Position numbers and translations under genes: made by a program
NCBI GenBank assembly: GCA_019347595.1
Contig: JAHWLA010000043.1
Location: forward strand, 1-13,748
Length of the DNA: 13,748 bases
Direction: 5' to 3'
From: Actinomycetota bacterium
GTDB lineage: Bacteria > Actinomycetota > Acidimicrobiia > Acidimicrobiales > JAHWLA01
The notes under the pieces: model-generated
Seen by the model: only the letters and a program-made list of their open reading frames with translations
Databases searched by the model: none
Told to the model about the DNA's origin: nothing
Shown here: positions 1-6,751 of the stretch, piece after piece
Layout of the letters: each line of letters opens with the position of its first letter
How positions within the stretch are numbered: the first letter of the stretch is position 1

Positions 1-1
1 C

Positions 2-52
2 ATCAAGGGCCGCAAGCCGACCGTGCGCCGTGAGCGCGTCGAGACCCGGTAG
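2..52 (+). CDS. 3' end of an unidentified gene (partial)
   Basis: An open frame enters from the left edge and ends at the TAG at 50-52. The sixteen visible C-terminal residues read IKGRKPTVRRERVETR. They are very basic, as in the tail of a nucleic-acid-binding or ribosome-associated protein, but this is too little to name a family. A GTG at 30 in another frame would extend the hydrolase upstream over this end, but that extension has no hydrolase-like sequence. The call rests only on an uninterrupted frame with a plausible tail. Confidence 0.4.
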   Translation: MKGRKPTVRRERVETR

Positions 53-119
53 TGAGGCCGGCCGGAAGCTCCATGGTCGACAGCCTGCGTGGCTCGTTGA
101 CCACGGCGATGTCATCCCT

Positions 120-140
120 CTTCGGGTCGCCCACCCGAGG
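120..140 (+). terminator. Hairpin after the partial upstream gene, weak terminator candidate
   Basis: Positions 120-127 (CTTCGGGT) pair with 133-140 (ACCCGAGG) around a 5-nt loop, giving eight pairs including one G-T wobble. The hairpin lies between the stop at 52 and the hydrolase start at 162. No T-run follows, so it is not a classical intrinsic terminator. It could equally be chance in GC-rich DNA. Confidence 0.22.
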
Positions 141-161
141 CATACAGCGCACGGCGACCGA

Positions 162-971
162 ATGGCCACGCCCCGCGAGCGTCTTCCGCTCGTGACCGGG
201 GGATCGGTGTGCTCGGCCGACGGTACCGAGATCGTGTGGCGCACGTGGGGCGACGGGCCCGGCGTGGTCGTCGTCCACGGCAGCCTGGAGGACGGGATGG
301 CGTGGTCCGACGTCGCCACGCGACTGGCTCCCCGTTTTGCCGTGCATGTCATGAGCAGGCGGGGAGTGGGGGACAGTGGCGACCGCCCGGCCTACGCGAT
401 CGAGCGGGAGTACGACGACATCCTCGCCGTCGCCCGCGCCACGCGCTCTACGCGGGTGATCGGACATTCCTTCGGAGCAATCTGCGTCCTCGGCGCTGCC
501 GCGGCGCCGGAGCTCGACCGCGTCGTGCTCTACGAGCCGCCGTTGAACATCGACGACCGCGTGGTGCCCGACGACGCGCTGGCCGAGGTCGACGCGGCAG
601 AGAAACGCGGCGACGTCGCGGGCGTCGTCGAGGTGGGGCTGCGCCGCTGCGTGCGCATGCCGGATGGGCTCGTCGACGCCATCAAGGGCTCCGAGTTGTG
701 GGCCGAACTCGTACGCAACGGGAGGCCGTGGGCGCGGGAGCTTCGCGCCATCCGGGACCTGCCCTTCGGCGTCGAGCGCTACCGCTCGATCGCCGCCCCC
801 GTCCTGCTTCCCGTGGGGGAGACCACGCAGGTGCACCACCGGCGCGCCGCCGAAGCGCTCTCCCGTGCGCTGCCCGACGCGACCATCGTGGAGCTCCCCG
901 GCGTCGGCCACGAGGCCCACGTCTTGGCCCCCGACCTCCTCGCCGAGCACCTGGCGTCGTTCCTGGCGTGA
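162..971 (+). CDS. Alpha/beta-fold hydrolase
   Basis: This is a 269-residue soluble alpha/beta hydrolase, probably an esterase or similar hydrolase of unknown substrate. An oxyanion-hole strand and loop, VVVVHGS, lies at residues 35-41. The nucleophile elbow is GHSFGA at 101-106 with Ser103 as nucleophile, and the catalytic His is in GVGHEAH at His250. The usual acid after strand 6 is not obvious: the segment reads LLPVGETT (215-222), so Glu220 or another acidic residue may serve. I chose the ATG at 162, which gives a normal N-terminus before the CSADGTEIVWRTWG strand. An in-frame GTG at 192 is also possible, and the GTG at 30 would add an unrelated leader. No clear ribosome binding site precedes any of them. 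The SGNH gene follows after a short gap. The fold is secure; the substrate is unknown. Confidence 0.85.
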   Translation: MATPRERLPLVTGGSVCSADGTEIVWRTWGDGPGVVVVHGSLEDGMAWSDVATRLAPRFAVHVMSRRGVGDSGDRPAYAIEREYDDILAVARATRSTRVIGHSFGAICVLGAAAAPELDRVVLYEPPLNIDDRVVPDDALAEVDAAEKRGDVAGVVEVGLRRCVRMPDGLVDAIKGSELWAELVRNGRPWARELRAIRDLPFGVERYRSIAAPVLLPVGETTQVHHRRAAEALSRALPDATIVELPGVGHEAHVLAPDLLAEHLASFLA

Positions 972-1016
972 CGGGGCGGTTCGCGCCATGACGTGTGGGA
1001 ACCGGGCAAAAGTCCC

Positions 1017-1022
1017 TATCCT
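1017..1022 (+). promoter_or_regulatory. Candidate -10 element of the SGNH gene, possibly leaderless
   Basis: TATCCT lies seven bases before the GTG at 1030, so transcription could start at or beside the start codon. No Shine-Dalgarno sequence precedes that GTG and no convincing -35 hexamer is visible. The same geometry recurs before the genes at 7260 and 13258. Confidence 0.25.
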
Positions 1023-1029
1023 CGATGGT

Positions 1030-1992
1030 GTGCACGCCGCCGCCGCCATCCGCCTGTCGCCGCGCGTGCTCGCCGCCGTGCTCGTGGCCGTGCTGACGCT
1101 CGGCATCGCCGCCTACCGTGCCGACGACCGCAGTCCCGACGTGATCACCGCCTCGATCGACGTGGCGCCTCCCGACGACGTGGCCGCCCCTGCCGACCCG
1201 TCCCACGCCGCGGTGTGGACCCCGCCGGTCACCACGCCCCCCGAGTCGGTGGCAGCACCTGTCGCGCCACCGGCCCCCGAGGCCGCCCCCGTGCCGGCGC
1301 TGCGCGACCCGGCTGCCCCGCTGCGCGTGTCGTTCCTCGGCGACTCCATGGCGTGGACGATCGCCAACGCCGTCGCCCCCCATGCCGCGGGCCACCACGT
1401 CTCGGTGGCGAATGCAGGCATCTGGGGCTGTGGCGTCGTGCGGGGCACGCCCTTCCGCTACTTCGGCTCGCTCTACAACGCACTCCCGAACGGCTGCGAC
1501 GACTGGCCGGGCCTGTGGCGGGCTTCGGTCGAGCGCGACCGCCCCGAGCTGGCGTTGATCGTCGTCGGGCGCTGGGAGCTGATGGACCGCATGCACGCCG
1601 GAAGCTGGACGCACATCGGCGTCCCCGAGTTCGACGCCTACCTTGCCTCCGAGCTCGACCTGGCCATCACCACGGTGGCCGCCACGGGCGTCCGTCCGGT
1701 GGTCGCCACCGCCCCGTACTTCCGGCGCGGCTCGCGTCCTGACGGCGGTACGTGGCCAGAGGACGAGACCCATCGCGTCGACCGCGTCAACCAGTTGCTG
1801 CGCGAGGCGGTCGCCCGCCATCCGGGCGTCGCGTCCGTGGTCGAGCTGGGCGCCAAGCTCTCGCCCGCGGGCCACATGACGAAGGAAGTGGACGGCGTGC
1901 GGGTCAGGACGGACGGCGTGCACGTCGCCCAGGATGCCGGTCCCTGGTTGGCCCCATGGCTGTTCGAGCGGCTCCGCGCGGCGACGCCGTAG
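1030..1992 (+). CDS. Membrane-anchored SGNH/GDSL-type hydrolase-like protein
   Basis: A 320-residue protein. One hydrophobic segment at residues 11-29 acts as signal anchor, followed by an Ala/Pro/Thr-rich linker (about 33-95) and an SGNH fold. The fold shows FLGDSMAW at 103-109 with catalytic Ser106, VVGRWE at 178-183 and TDGVHV at 294-299 with the Asp295/His298 pair. The active domain should face outside the membrane. Such domains add or remove acyl groups on cell-surface glycans, usually with an acyltransferase-3 protein, and that kind of protein is encoded immediately downstream in an overlapping frame. I chose GTG 1030 because it follows a -10-like TATCCT and gives a compact N-terminus. 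An in-frame ATG at 988 would add 14 residues and sits 16 bases after the hydrolase stop. The family is fairly sure; the substrate is inferred only as a surface glycan or lipid. Confidence 0.75.
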   Translation: MHAAAAIRLSPRVLAAVLVAVLTLGIAAYRADDRSPDVITASIDVAPPDDVAAPADPSHAAVWTPPVTTPPESVAAPVAPPAPEAAPVPALRDPAAPLRVSFLGDSMAWTIANAVAPHAAGHHVSVANAGIWGCGVVRGTPFRYFGSLYNALPNGCDDWPGLWRASVERDRPELALIVVGRWELMDRMHAGSWTHIGVPEFDAYLASELDLAITTVAATGVRPVVATAPYFRRGSRPDGGTWPEDETHRVDRVNQLLREAVARHPGVASVVELGAKLSPAGHMTKEVDGVRVRTDGVHVAQDAGPWLAPWLFERLRAATP

Positions 1993-4133
1993 CGGCACCC
2001 CGGCCCCCGCGAGCCGATCGCGGGCAGCGAGCCGTCAGCGGCTTCGGGGGCGACCCCACCACGTCTCGCTTCCGCCCCGACATCGAGGGCCTGCGCGGTG
2101 TCGCCGTCCTCGCCGTGGTCGCCTACCACGCCGATTTCCTGCGCGGCGGATTCATCGGCGTCGACGTCTTCTTCGTCTTGTCGGGCTTCCTCATCACCGG
2201 CCTGCTCTGGCGCGAGGTGGAGCACACGGCGGGCATCGACCTGGCCGCGTTCTACCTGCGCCGCGTCCGTCGTCTGCTTCCTGCCTCGCTGCTCGTGCTG
2301 GTGGTCACCGCGGGGCTCGCCGCCTTCGTGCTGCCGCCGCTCCAGGCCGAACCCGCCCTGAAGGACGCGGCCGCCGCGGCGGCCTATGTCTCCAACTACC
2401 GCTTCGCGGCGGGCGGCACGGCCTACCTCGACGCCCCCACCTCGCCGTCACCGGTGCAGCACTACTGGTCGCTGAGTGTCGAGGAGCAGTTCTACGTGGT
2501 GTGGCCCGTGCTCATCCTCCTGCTGGTCGGCACGGCTCGCCTGCTGCGCGTGTCGCGCGTCGGCTTCACCGTGTTCGCGCTGTCGCTGGTCGGCGCGGGC
2601 TCGTTCGCCTTGTCGGTCCGGCTTACGGCGTCGTCGCAGCCGTGGGCGTTCTTCTCCCTGCCGACGCGGGCGTGGGAGTTGGTGGCGGGCGGGCTCCTCG
2701 GCATTGCCGCCACCCGACTCGGGCGCGTCCCGGCGTGGGTCGCGGCTTTTGGCGGGTGGGCGGGGCTGGCGGCGGTTGGGTGGTCGGCGTGGAGCTTCGG
2801 CGCGTCCACCGCGTTTCCGGGAACGGTCGCCGCCATCCCCGTCCTGGGCACGGTCGGGATCGTGATGGCGGGCGCAGTGGCGCCTCGGCGGGGCCTGGCG
2901 CGGGTCCTGGCCGTCCGCCCCCTCCAAGCCGTGGGGCGGGTGTCGTACTCCTGGTACCTCTGGCACTGGCCGGTGCTCGTGCTCGCCGAGGCGACCGCAG
3001 GGCGCACGCTGTCGGCCACCGAGCGCATCGTGTTGGCCGTGGGCTCGCTCGGCCCGGCGATCCTCTCGCTCCAGCTCGTGGAGAACCCGGTCCGCTTCTC
3101 GCATGCCTGGGCGACGCGGCCGCTGCGGGGCGTCGCCTGGGGACTGACGGGCAGCGCCGCCGCCATCGTCGCCGTTCTCGTGCTCGGCTCCGCCCTGCCT
3201 CGCCTCGACGGAGGGGCGGCCGCCGCGGGCTCCGAGCTCGCGCCCGACCCGACGGGCGACGCCGTGTCGGCGTCACTGGCCACCCAGGTGCACACCGCGC
3301 TGGCCGGCGGCACGACCGTCCAGCGGGTGCCGTCGAACGTCCGCCCCTCGTTGCGGGGGGCGCGCCGCGACAAGGCGGCGCCGTTCGTGGACGGGTGCAA
3401 CAACGCCTTCACCGATGCGACCGTGCGCCGCTGCGTCTACCGCAACGCGCCCAACCGGCCCAGCGTGGTGGCGTTCGGCGACTCGCACGCCGCGCAGTGG
3501 CACCCGGCGCTGGCTGCGGCGGCCGAGACGCTCGACTGGCGCTTGACGATCCTGACCAAGGCCGTGTGCCCGCCCCAGGAGCTGGCCGTGTTCAGCCCCG
3601 TGCTCAAGCGCCAGTTCACCGAATGCACGACGTGGCGGGCGCGAGCGCTCGCCCGCATCGAAGCGGAGCGGCCCGACGTGGTCGTAGTCGCGGTCGCCCG
3701 CCACTACGGACCAGAGTACCGCTTCGACGTCTACGGCGAGGCGTGGGTGACATCGATGGCTGCGTTGGTGGAACGGTTGCAGCGGGCGGGGTCGAAGGTG
3801 ATCGTGCTGAGCCCGACCCCGAAGCCCCCGACCGACGTGCCGACCTGTCTGTCGCGCCGTCTGCGGCGGGTCTCGGAGTGCAATCTGGAACGGGCAGCGG
3901 CGGTGAATGCGGGCGGGGTGGAGGCCGAGCGCCTCGCCGTGCGACGGGCGGGCGGTTCGTACTTCGACGTCGCCGCCTGGGTGTGCGCCGAGGAGGTGTG
4001 CCCGGTGATCGTCGGCAACCTGCTCGTGTACCGCGACGAAAACCACTTCTCCACGCCGTTCATGACGTGGCTGGCGCCGGTTGTCACCGACGTGTTGAAG
4101 AGCGTCGGCCCACCCCCCACCCAACCCGGCTGA
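1956..4133 (+). CDS. Acyltransferase-3 / SGNH fusion (OafA/YrhL-type O-acyltransferase)
   Basis: A 725-residue integral membrane enzyme expected to move acyl groups, often acetyl, across the membrane onto a surface polysaccharide, peptidoglycan or glycolipid. The N-terminal half (about 39-415) is the multi-span acyltransferase-3 domain. It has the opening FRPDIEGLRGVAVLAVV, the conserved His58 in VAYHADF, GVDVFFVLSGFLITG, WSLSVEEQFYVVWP (171-184) and SYSWYLWHWPV (330-340). After a polar linker comes a C-terminal SGNH domain: FGDSHAAQWHP (508-517) with Ser510, and DENHFST with Asp694/His697. Size and order match the AT3-SGNH fusion class. ATG 1956 is the only usable in-frame start near the domain. 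It overlaps the SGNH gene by 37 bases, suggesting coupled expression. The 30-residue N-terminus before the domain is low-complexity, so the true start is uncertain. Confidence 0.88.
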   Translation: MAVRAAPRGDAVAAPRPPRADRGQRAVSGFGGDPTTSRFRPDIEGLRGVAVLAVVAYHADFLRGGFIGVDVFFVLSGFLITGLLWREVEHTAGIDLAAFYLRRVRRLLPASLLVLVVTAGLAAFVLPPLQAEPALKDAAAAAAYVSNYRFAAGGTAYLDAPTSPSPVQHYWSLSVEEQFYVVWPVLILLLVGTARLLRVSRVGFTVFALSLVGAGSFALSVRLTASSQPWAFFSLPTRAWELVAGGLLGIAATRLGRVPAWVAAFGGWAGLAAVGWSAWSFGASTAFPGTVAAIPVLGTVGIVMAGAVAPRRGLARVLAVRPLQAVGRVSYSWYLWHWPVLVLAEATAGRTLSATERIVLAVGSLGPAILSLQLVENPVRFSHAWATRPLRGVAWGLTGSAAAIVAVLVLGSALPRLDGGAAAAGSELAPDPTGDAVSASLATQVHTALAGGTTVQRVPSNVRPSLRGARRDKAAPFVDGCNNAFTDATVRRCVYRNAPNRPSVVAFGDSHAAQWHPALAAAAETLDWRLTILTKAVCPPQELAVFSPVLKRQFTECTTWRARALARIEAERPDVVVVAVARHYGPEYRFDVYGEAWVTSMAALVERLQRAGSKVIVLSPTPKPPTDVPTCLSRRLRRVSECNLERAAAVNAGGVEAERLAVRRAGGSYFDVAAWVCAEEVCPVIVGNLLVYRDENHFSTPFMTWLAPVVTDVLKSVGPPPTQPG

Positions 4134-4275
4134 CCCCTCCTGCGAATTGGTATGCGAAGTGGTCGCTCCGGCGACCACTTCGCAGGCCGGTTCCGAAGGC
4201 CCGGTGGGCGGTGAGGCAAACGGCCTGCGCATCGGCTGCTCGGGCAGCCGTTCTGCATCCCAATTCGGAGAGGGG
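4134..4275 (+). promoter_or_regulatory. Highly folded non-coding leader before pyruvate kinase
   Basis: The whole spacer after the acyltransferase stop is arranged as nested inverted repeats. The outer arms, 4134-4155 and 4255-4275, pair through CCCCTC/GAGGGG, an exact CGAATTGG/CCAATTCG and ATGC/GCAT, with one small internal loop and one mismatch. Inside lie a perfect 14-bp hairpin (4153-4184), AGGCCG/CGGCCT (4184-4189 with 4221-4226), and CGGCTGC/GCAGCCG (4233-4239 with 4244-4250) around a TCGG loop. Some pairings compete at their edges. The 3' outer arm contains GGAGAGGGG, the best Shine-Dalgarno candidate for the kinase, paired to the first bases after the previous stop. It could therefore be a cis-acting RNA that masks the ribosome site. 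A short non-autonomous mobile element with terminal inverted repeats is the main alternative, although no target duplication is visible. Confidence 0.5.
4153..4184 (+). repeat. Perfect 14-bp inverted repeat with TCCG loop
   Basis: TGCGAAGTGGTCGC at 4153-4166 is the exact complement of 4171-4184, with the loop TCCG. It lies 19 bases after the acyltransferase stop. No T-run follows, so if it ends transcription it is of the stem-only kind. Its perfection suggests either an RNA structure under selection or a dispersed palindromic repeat. Confidence 0.6.
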
Positions 4276-4301
4276 TGTGGCACGCCTTAATGTCGAGCGG
4301 C

Positions 4302-5747
4302 ATGCCGCGCCGCACGAAGATCGTCGCCACCATCGGGCCTGCCTCGGACAGCCCCACAACCCTGCGGGCCATGATCGCCGCGGGCATGGACACTGCCCGC
4401 ATCTCGCTCGCCCACGACGCCATGGAGCCCACCATCGAACGGATGGGCCGGGTGCGCCAGGCGGCCGAGGCGGAGGGCCGCATTGTCGGCGTGCTGGCCG
4501 ACCTCCCCGGGCCGAAGGTGCGCGCCGCCGCCTTCCCCGAGGGCGGCGTGACGATCGCCCAGGACTCGCTGGTCGAGCTGGTGGCAGCCGACGACGGCGA
4601 CGGGAGCACCGAGCGGCGCATCGCCGTCGAACACCCGCCGCTGCTGTCCGAGTTGCTGCCCGGCGACGCGGTGGCCTTGGGCGACGGTGGGCTCCGTCTG
4701 CGGGTTCGCGATGTCGGCGCCGACCGGGCGACCGCCACAGTGGAGACCGGCGGCTGGGCGCAGGGCCGTCCCGGCGTCGCCCTCCCGCCCGGGCGGACGA
4801 GCCTGTCGTCGCCGACCGACACCGACCTGCGCTACCTCGACGCCCTGTGCGAGGCGGGCGTCGACGCCGTCGCCATCTCCTTCGTGCGCACCGCCGAGGA
4901 CATGGTGCGGGTGCGCAAGGCCGCCGGCCCCGACGGCCCCATGCTCGTGGCGAAGATCGAGACGCAGGAGGCGGTCGACAACGTCGACGAGATCATCGGT
5001 GTGGCGGACGGCGTGATGGTCGCCCGCGGCGACCTCGGCATCCGGTGCGCCATCGAGGACGTGCCGCACCACCAGAAGCGCATCATCCGCACCGGTGTGG
5101 CGTACGGGCGGCCGGTCATCACCGCCACCCAGATGCTCGAGTCGATGCTGCGGGCGCCCACGCCGACCCGGGCCGAGGTCAGTGACATCGCCAATGCCGT
5201 GTTCGACGGCACCAGCGCCCTCATGCTTTCTGGGGAGTCGGCCGTCGGGCTCCACCCCGTCGCCGCCGTGGCCACCATGGCGCAGGTCGCCATGCGAGCC
5301 GAGCGGGAGTTCGACTACGGCACGTGGGGCCGCAGCCTGGGCAGGCAGCAGTCGGTCGAGGTGGTGGGGGCGCCCGCCGGCGTGCGCATCACGGCGGCTG
5401 TCTCCGCCGCCGGCTGGCGGGCGGCCATGGATGCCGAGGCGGCCGCCATCATCGCCTGCACCAACAGCGGCGCCACCGCCCGGGCCATCTCCCGGTTCCG
5501 GCCCACCGCCCCGGTGCTGGCGTGCACGCCGTCGGAGCGCACGGCACGACAGCTCTCCATGGCGTGGGGCGTCACGCCGATGATCGTCGACGCCCAGGGC
5601 ACGACCGACGACATCGTGTGGTTCGCGGTGAAGTCGGCGTCCGATCGCGGCGTGGTGCGCCCGGGCGACGTGGTGGCCGTGCTGGTCGGCTCGCCCACCG
5701 ACGTGGAGCCGGTGACGGACGTCCTCCGCATGGTGCGGGTCCGGTAG
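4302..5747 (+). CDS. pyk: Pyruvate kinase with altered monovalent-cation site
   Basis: A 481-residue cytoplasmic enzyme of full family length that converts phosphoenolpyruvate and ADP to pyruvate and ATP in glycolysis. It opens with RRTKIVATIGPAS (3-15). Catalytic landmarks are Lys218 in VAKIET, the metal ligands Glu220 and Asp244 (MVARGDLG), Thr276 in ATQMLESM, PTRAEVSDIANAV (288-300) and MLSGESAVG (308-316). A B domain (about 75-170) and a C-terminal domain (about 350-481, with CTNSGATARAISRFRP) are both present. The usual R-x-N-x-S-H loop reads RISLAHDA (33-40), and the usual DTKGP or DLQGP reads DLPGP (67-71), so several potassium-site side chains differ. ATG 4302 gives the standard N-terminus. 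ATG 4290 and GTG 4275 are in frame upstream, and ATG 4290 is better spaced from GGAGAGGGG (4267-4275). The folded leader precedes it. Confidence 0.9.
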   Translation: MPRRTKIVATIGPASDSPTTLRAMIAAGMDTARISLAHDAMEPTIERMGRVRQAAEAEGRIVGVLADLPGPKVRAAAFPEGGVTIAQDSLVELVAADDGDGSTERRIAVEHPPLLSELLPGDAVALGDGGLRLRVRDVGADRATATVETGGWAQGRPGVALPPGRTSLSSPTDTDLRYLDALCEAGVDAVAISFVRTAEDMVRVRKAAGPDGPMLVAKIETQEAVDNVDEIIGVADGVMVARGDLGIRCAIEDVPHHQKRIIRTGVAYGRPVITATQMLESMLRAPTPTRAEVSDIANAVFDGTSALMLSGESAVGLHPVAAVATMAQVAMRAEREFDYGTWGRSLGRQQSVEVVGAPAGVRITAAVSAAGWRAAMDAEAAAIIACTNSGATARAISRFRPTAPVLACTPSERTARQLSMAWGVTPMIVDAQGTTDDIVWFAVKSASDRGVVRPGDVVAVLVGSPTDVEPVTDVLRMVRVR

Positions 5748-5792
5748 TCAGTTCGCCGGGCCCAGGTGGATTGTCCTCATGGGCGTAAGATA

Positions 5793-5819
5793 CGAGTAAT
5801 ACTTCGCCTTTACTACTCG
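5793..5819. promoter_or_regulatory. Dyad operator candidate in front of the TetR gene
   Basis: CGAGTAATA (5793-5801), nine bases, then TACTACTCG (5811-5819) form a 27-bp dyad with eight of nine positions symmetric. It lies 9 bases before the TetR start, in the AT-richest part of the window and among -10-like hexamers (TAAGAT 5786-5791, TAATAC 5797-5802). Size, symmetry and position fit an autoregulatory TetR-family operator. Binding is inferred. Confidence 0.5.
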
Positions 5820-5828
5820 CTTTTGGCC

Positions 5829-6452
5829 ATGCCGCCGACAACCACGCAACCTCGTAAAACGCCCAAACAGGAACGCTCCGCCGCCACCCGTGCTCGCATC
5901 CTGGCCGCGGGCGCCGAGGTGTTCGGCGAGCACGGCTACGCGGCGGGCACGACCAACCGCATCGCGGAGCGGGCCGGGCTGTCGATCGGTTCGCTGTACC
6001 AGTACTTCCCCAACAAGGACGCCATCCTCGTCCAGCTCATGCGTGACCACGTGGAGGCGGGCGTGGGCGAGATCGCCCGGCGGCTCGGCGACGTGGCGGG
6101 CCTGCCCGAGGGGCTGGAGGAGCGGGTGGCACTCTTCGTGGACGCCGCCATGGCGAACCATGCGGGCAACCCGCGGCTGCACCGCGTCCTGTTCGAGGAG
6201 TCGCCCGTGCCCGCCGATCTCCGGGCCGAGCTCGACCGGGCCGAGGCGTGGGCCGTCGACGTGGTGGCGGCGATGCCCGCCGAAGAGCCCTCCGTACGCG
6301 TCGGCGAGCCGCGCCTGGCTGCCTACGTGGTGGTGAGCACCATCGAGTCGCTGACGCACCGCTACCTGGCCGGCGGCGACCGCTACGGCAGCCCCGAGGC
6401 GTTCGCCCGCCATGTGGTCGCCATGGTGACCGCCTACCTCCGCGGCGCCTGA
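5829..6452 (+). CDS. TetR/AcrR-family transcriptional regulator
   Basis: A 207-residue DNA-binding repressor-type protein. The N-terminal helices run ATRARILAAGAEVFGEHGYA (19-38), followed by the helix-turn-helix TTNRIAERAGLSIGSLYQYF (41-60) and PNKDAIL, the classic TetR arrangement. The rest (about 65-207) is a helical ligand-binding and dimerisation domain of unknown ligand. ATG 5829 was chosen because the protein then begins with a short polar arm before helix 1. The in-frame ATG at 5766 would run back through the promoter-like dyad. No Shine-Dalgarno is evident. A dyad just upstream suggests self-repression. No efflux pump or enzyme is divergent from it: the neighbour upstream is pyruvate kinase on the same strand, and Hsp20 converges from downstream. 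Its targets beyond itself cannot be named. Confidence 0.9.
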   Translation: MPPTTTQPRKTPKQERSAATRARILAAGAEVFGEHGYAAGTTNRIAERAGLSIGSLYQYFPNKDAILVQLMRDHVEAGVGEIARRLGDVAGLPEGLEERVALFVDAAMANHAGNPRLHRVLFEESPVPADLRAELDRAEAWAVDVVAAMPAEEPSVRVGEPRLAAYVVVSTIESLTHRYLAGGDRYGSPEAFARHVVAMVTAYLRGA

Positions 6453-6466
6453 CCGGTCCGCCGCCT

Positions 6467-6518
6467 CCGTTCTCGTACGCACAACCCGGCCGTTTGCCCC
6501 TTTTGCGTACGAGAACGG
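6467..6518. terminator. 15-bp-stem hairpin between convergent genes
   Basis: CCGTTCTCGTACGCA (6467-6481) is the exact complement of 6504-6518, with a 22-nt loop. It lies between the TetR stop (6452, plus strand) and the stop of the 55-residue protein (6542, minus strand), the expected place for a shared bidirectional terminator. It has no T-run outside the stem, although CCCCTTTT sits in the loop. The long loop and perfect arms also fit a dispersed palindromic repeat. Confidence 0.5.
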
Positions 6519-6541
6519 GCGGTGGCCGGCGGTGGCGGCCG

Positions 6542-6709
6542 TTACGGCGTGGGCTCGTCGCCCTGGTCGGCGGCCTCTTCCTCCACACGGCGCCGGGCCT
6601 CGGCGACATCGGGGTCGACGGCGCTGCCCGTCACCGCCTTCTGCCCGCCCCGTCCGCTGCTGCCGCTGTCGCGTGTCCCGTGATCACCCTTGGTCGGCCT
6701 GGTCGGCAT
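6542..6709 (-). CDS. Small acidic-tailed hypothetical protein downstream of Hsp20
   Basis: A 55-residue open frame. It runs from the ATG at 6709-6707 to the TAA at 6544-6542. A perfect AAGGAGG (6721-6715) lies five bases before the start, one of the strongest ribosome sites in the window, and this decides the call. The protein begins MPTRPTKGDHGTRDSGSSGR, hydrophilic and probably disordered. It then has a helical, acidic stretch DVAEARRRVEEEAADQGDEP (34-53). There are no cysteines, signal peptide or membrane segment. It starts 42 bases after the Hsp20 stop and is probably in the same transcript, with the 6467-6518 hairpin ending the unit. I do not recognise a family. A stress-related accessory role is only a guess from context. 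Confidence 0.65.
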   Translation of the reverse strand: MPTRPTKGDHGTRDSGSSGRGGQKAVTGSAVDPDVAEARRRVEEEAADQGDEPTP

Positions 6710-6751
6710 GGCTGCCTCCTTGCGTCGATCGTCGTCGTCCGGTGTGGAGGG

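Noticed and set aside
999..1016. GGGCAAAAGTCCC-like half-palindrome before the SGNH gene, reminiscent of a DosR-type box.
   Set aside because: Only the outer GGG/CCC are symmetric and the length is off by one from the known dyad, so it is not a credible site.
3..1106. Long minus-strand open frame opposite the hydrolase.
   Set aside because: No domain signature, Arg/Gly/Ala-biased, and fully antisense to a gene with clear catalytic motifs; a GC-rich shadow.
4185..4254. tRNA-like look of the folded spacer (GGTTCCGAA).
   Set aside because: No acceptor stem, anticodon arm of correct size or T-loop consensus can be assembled.
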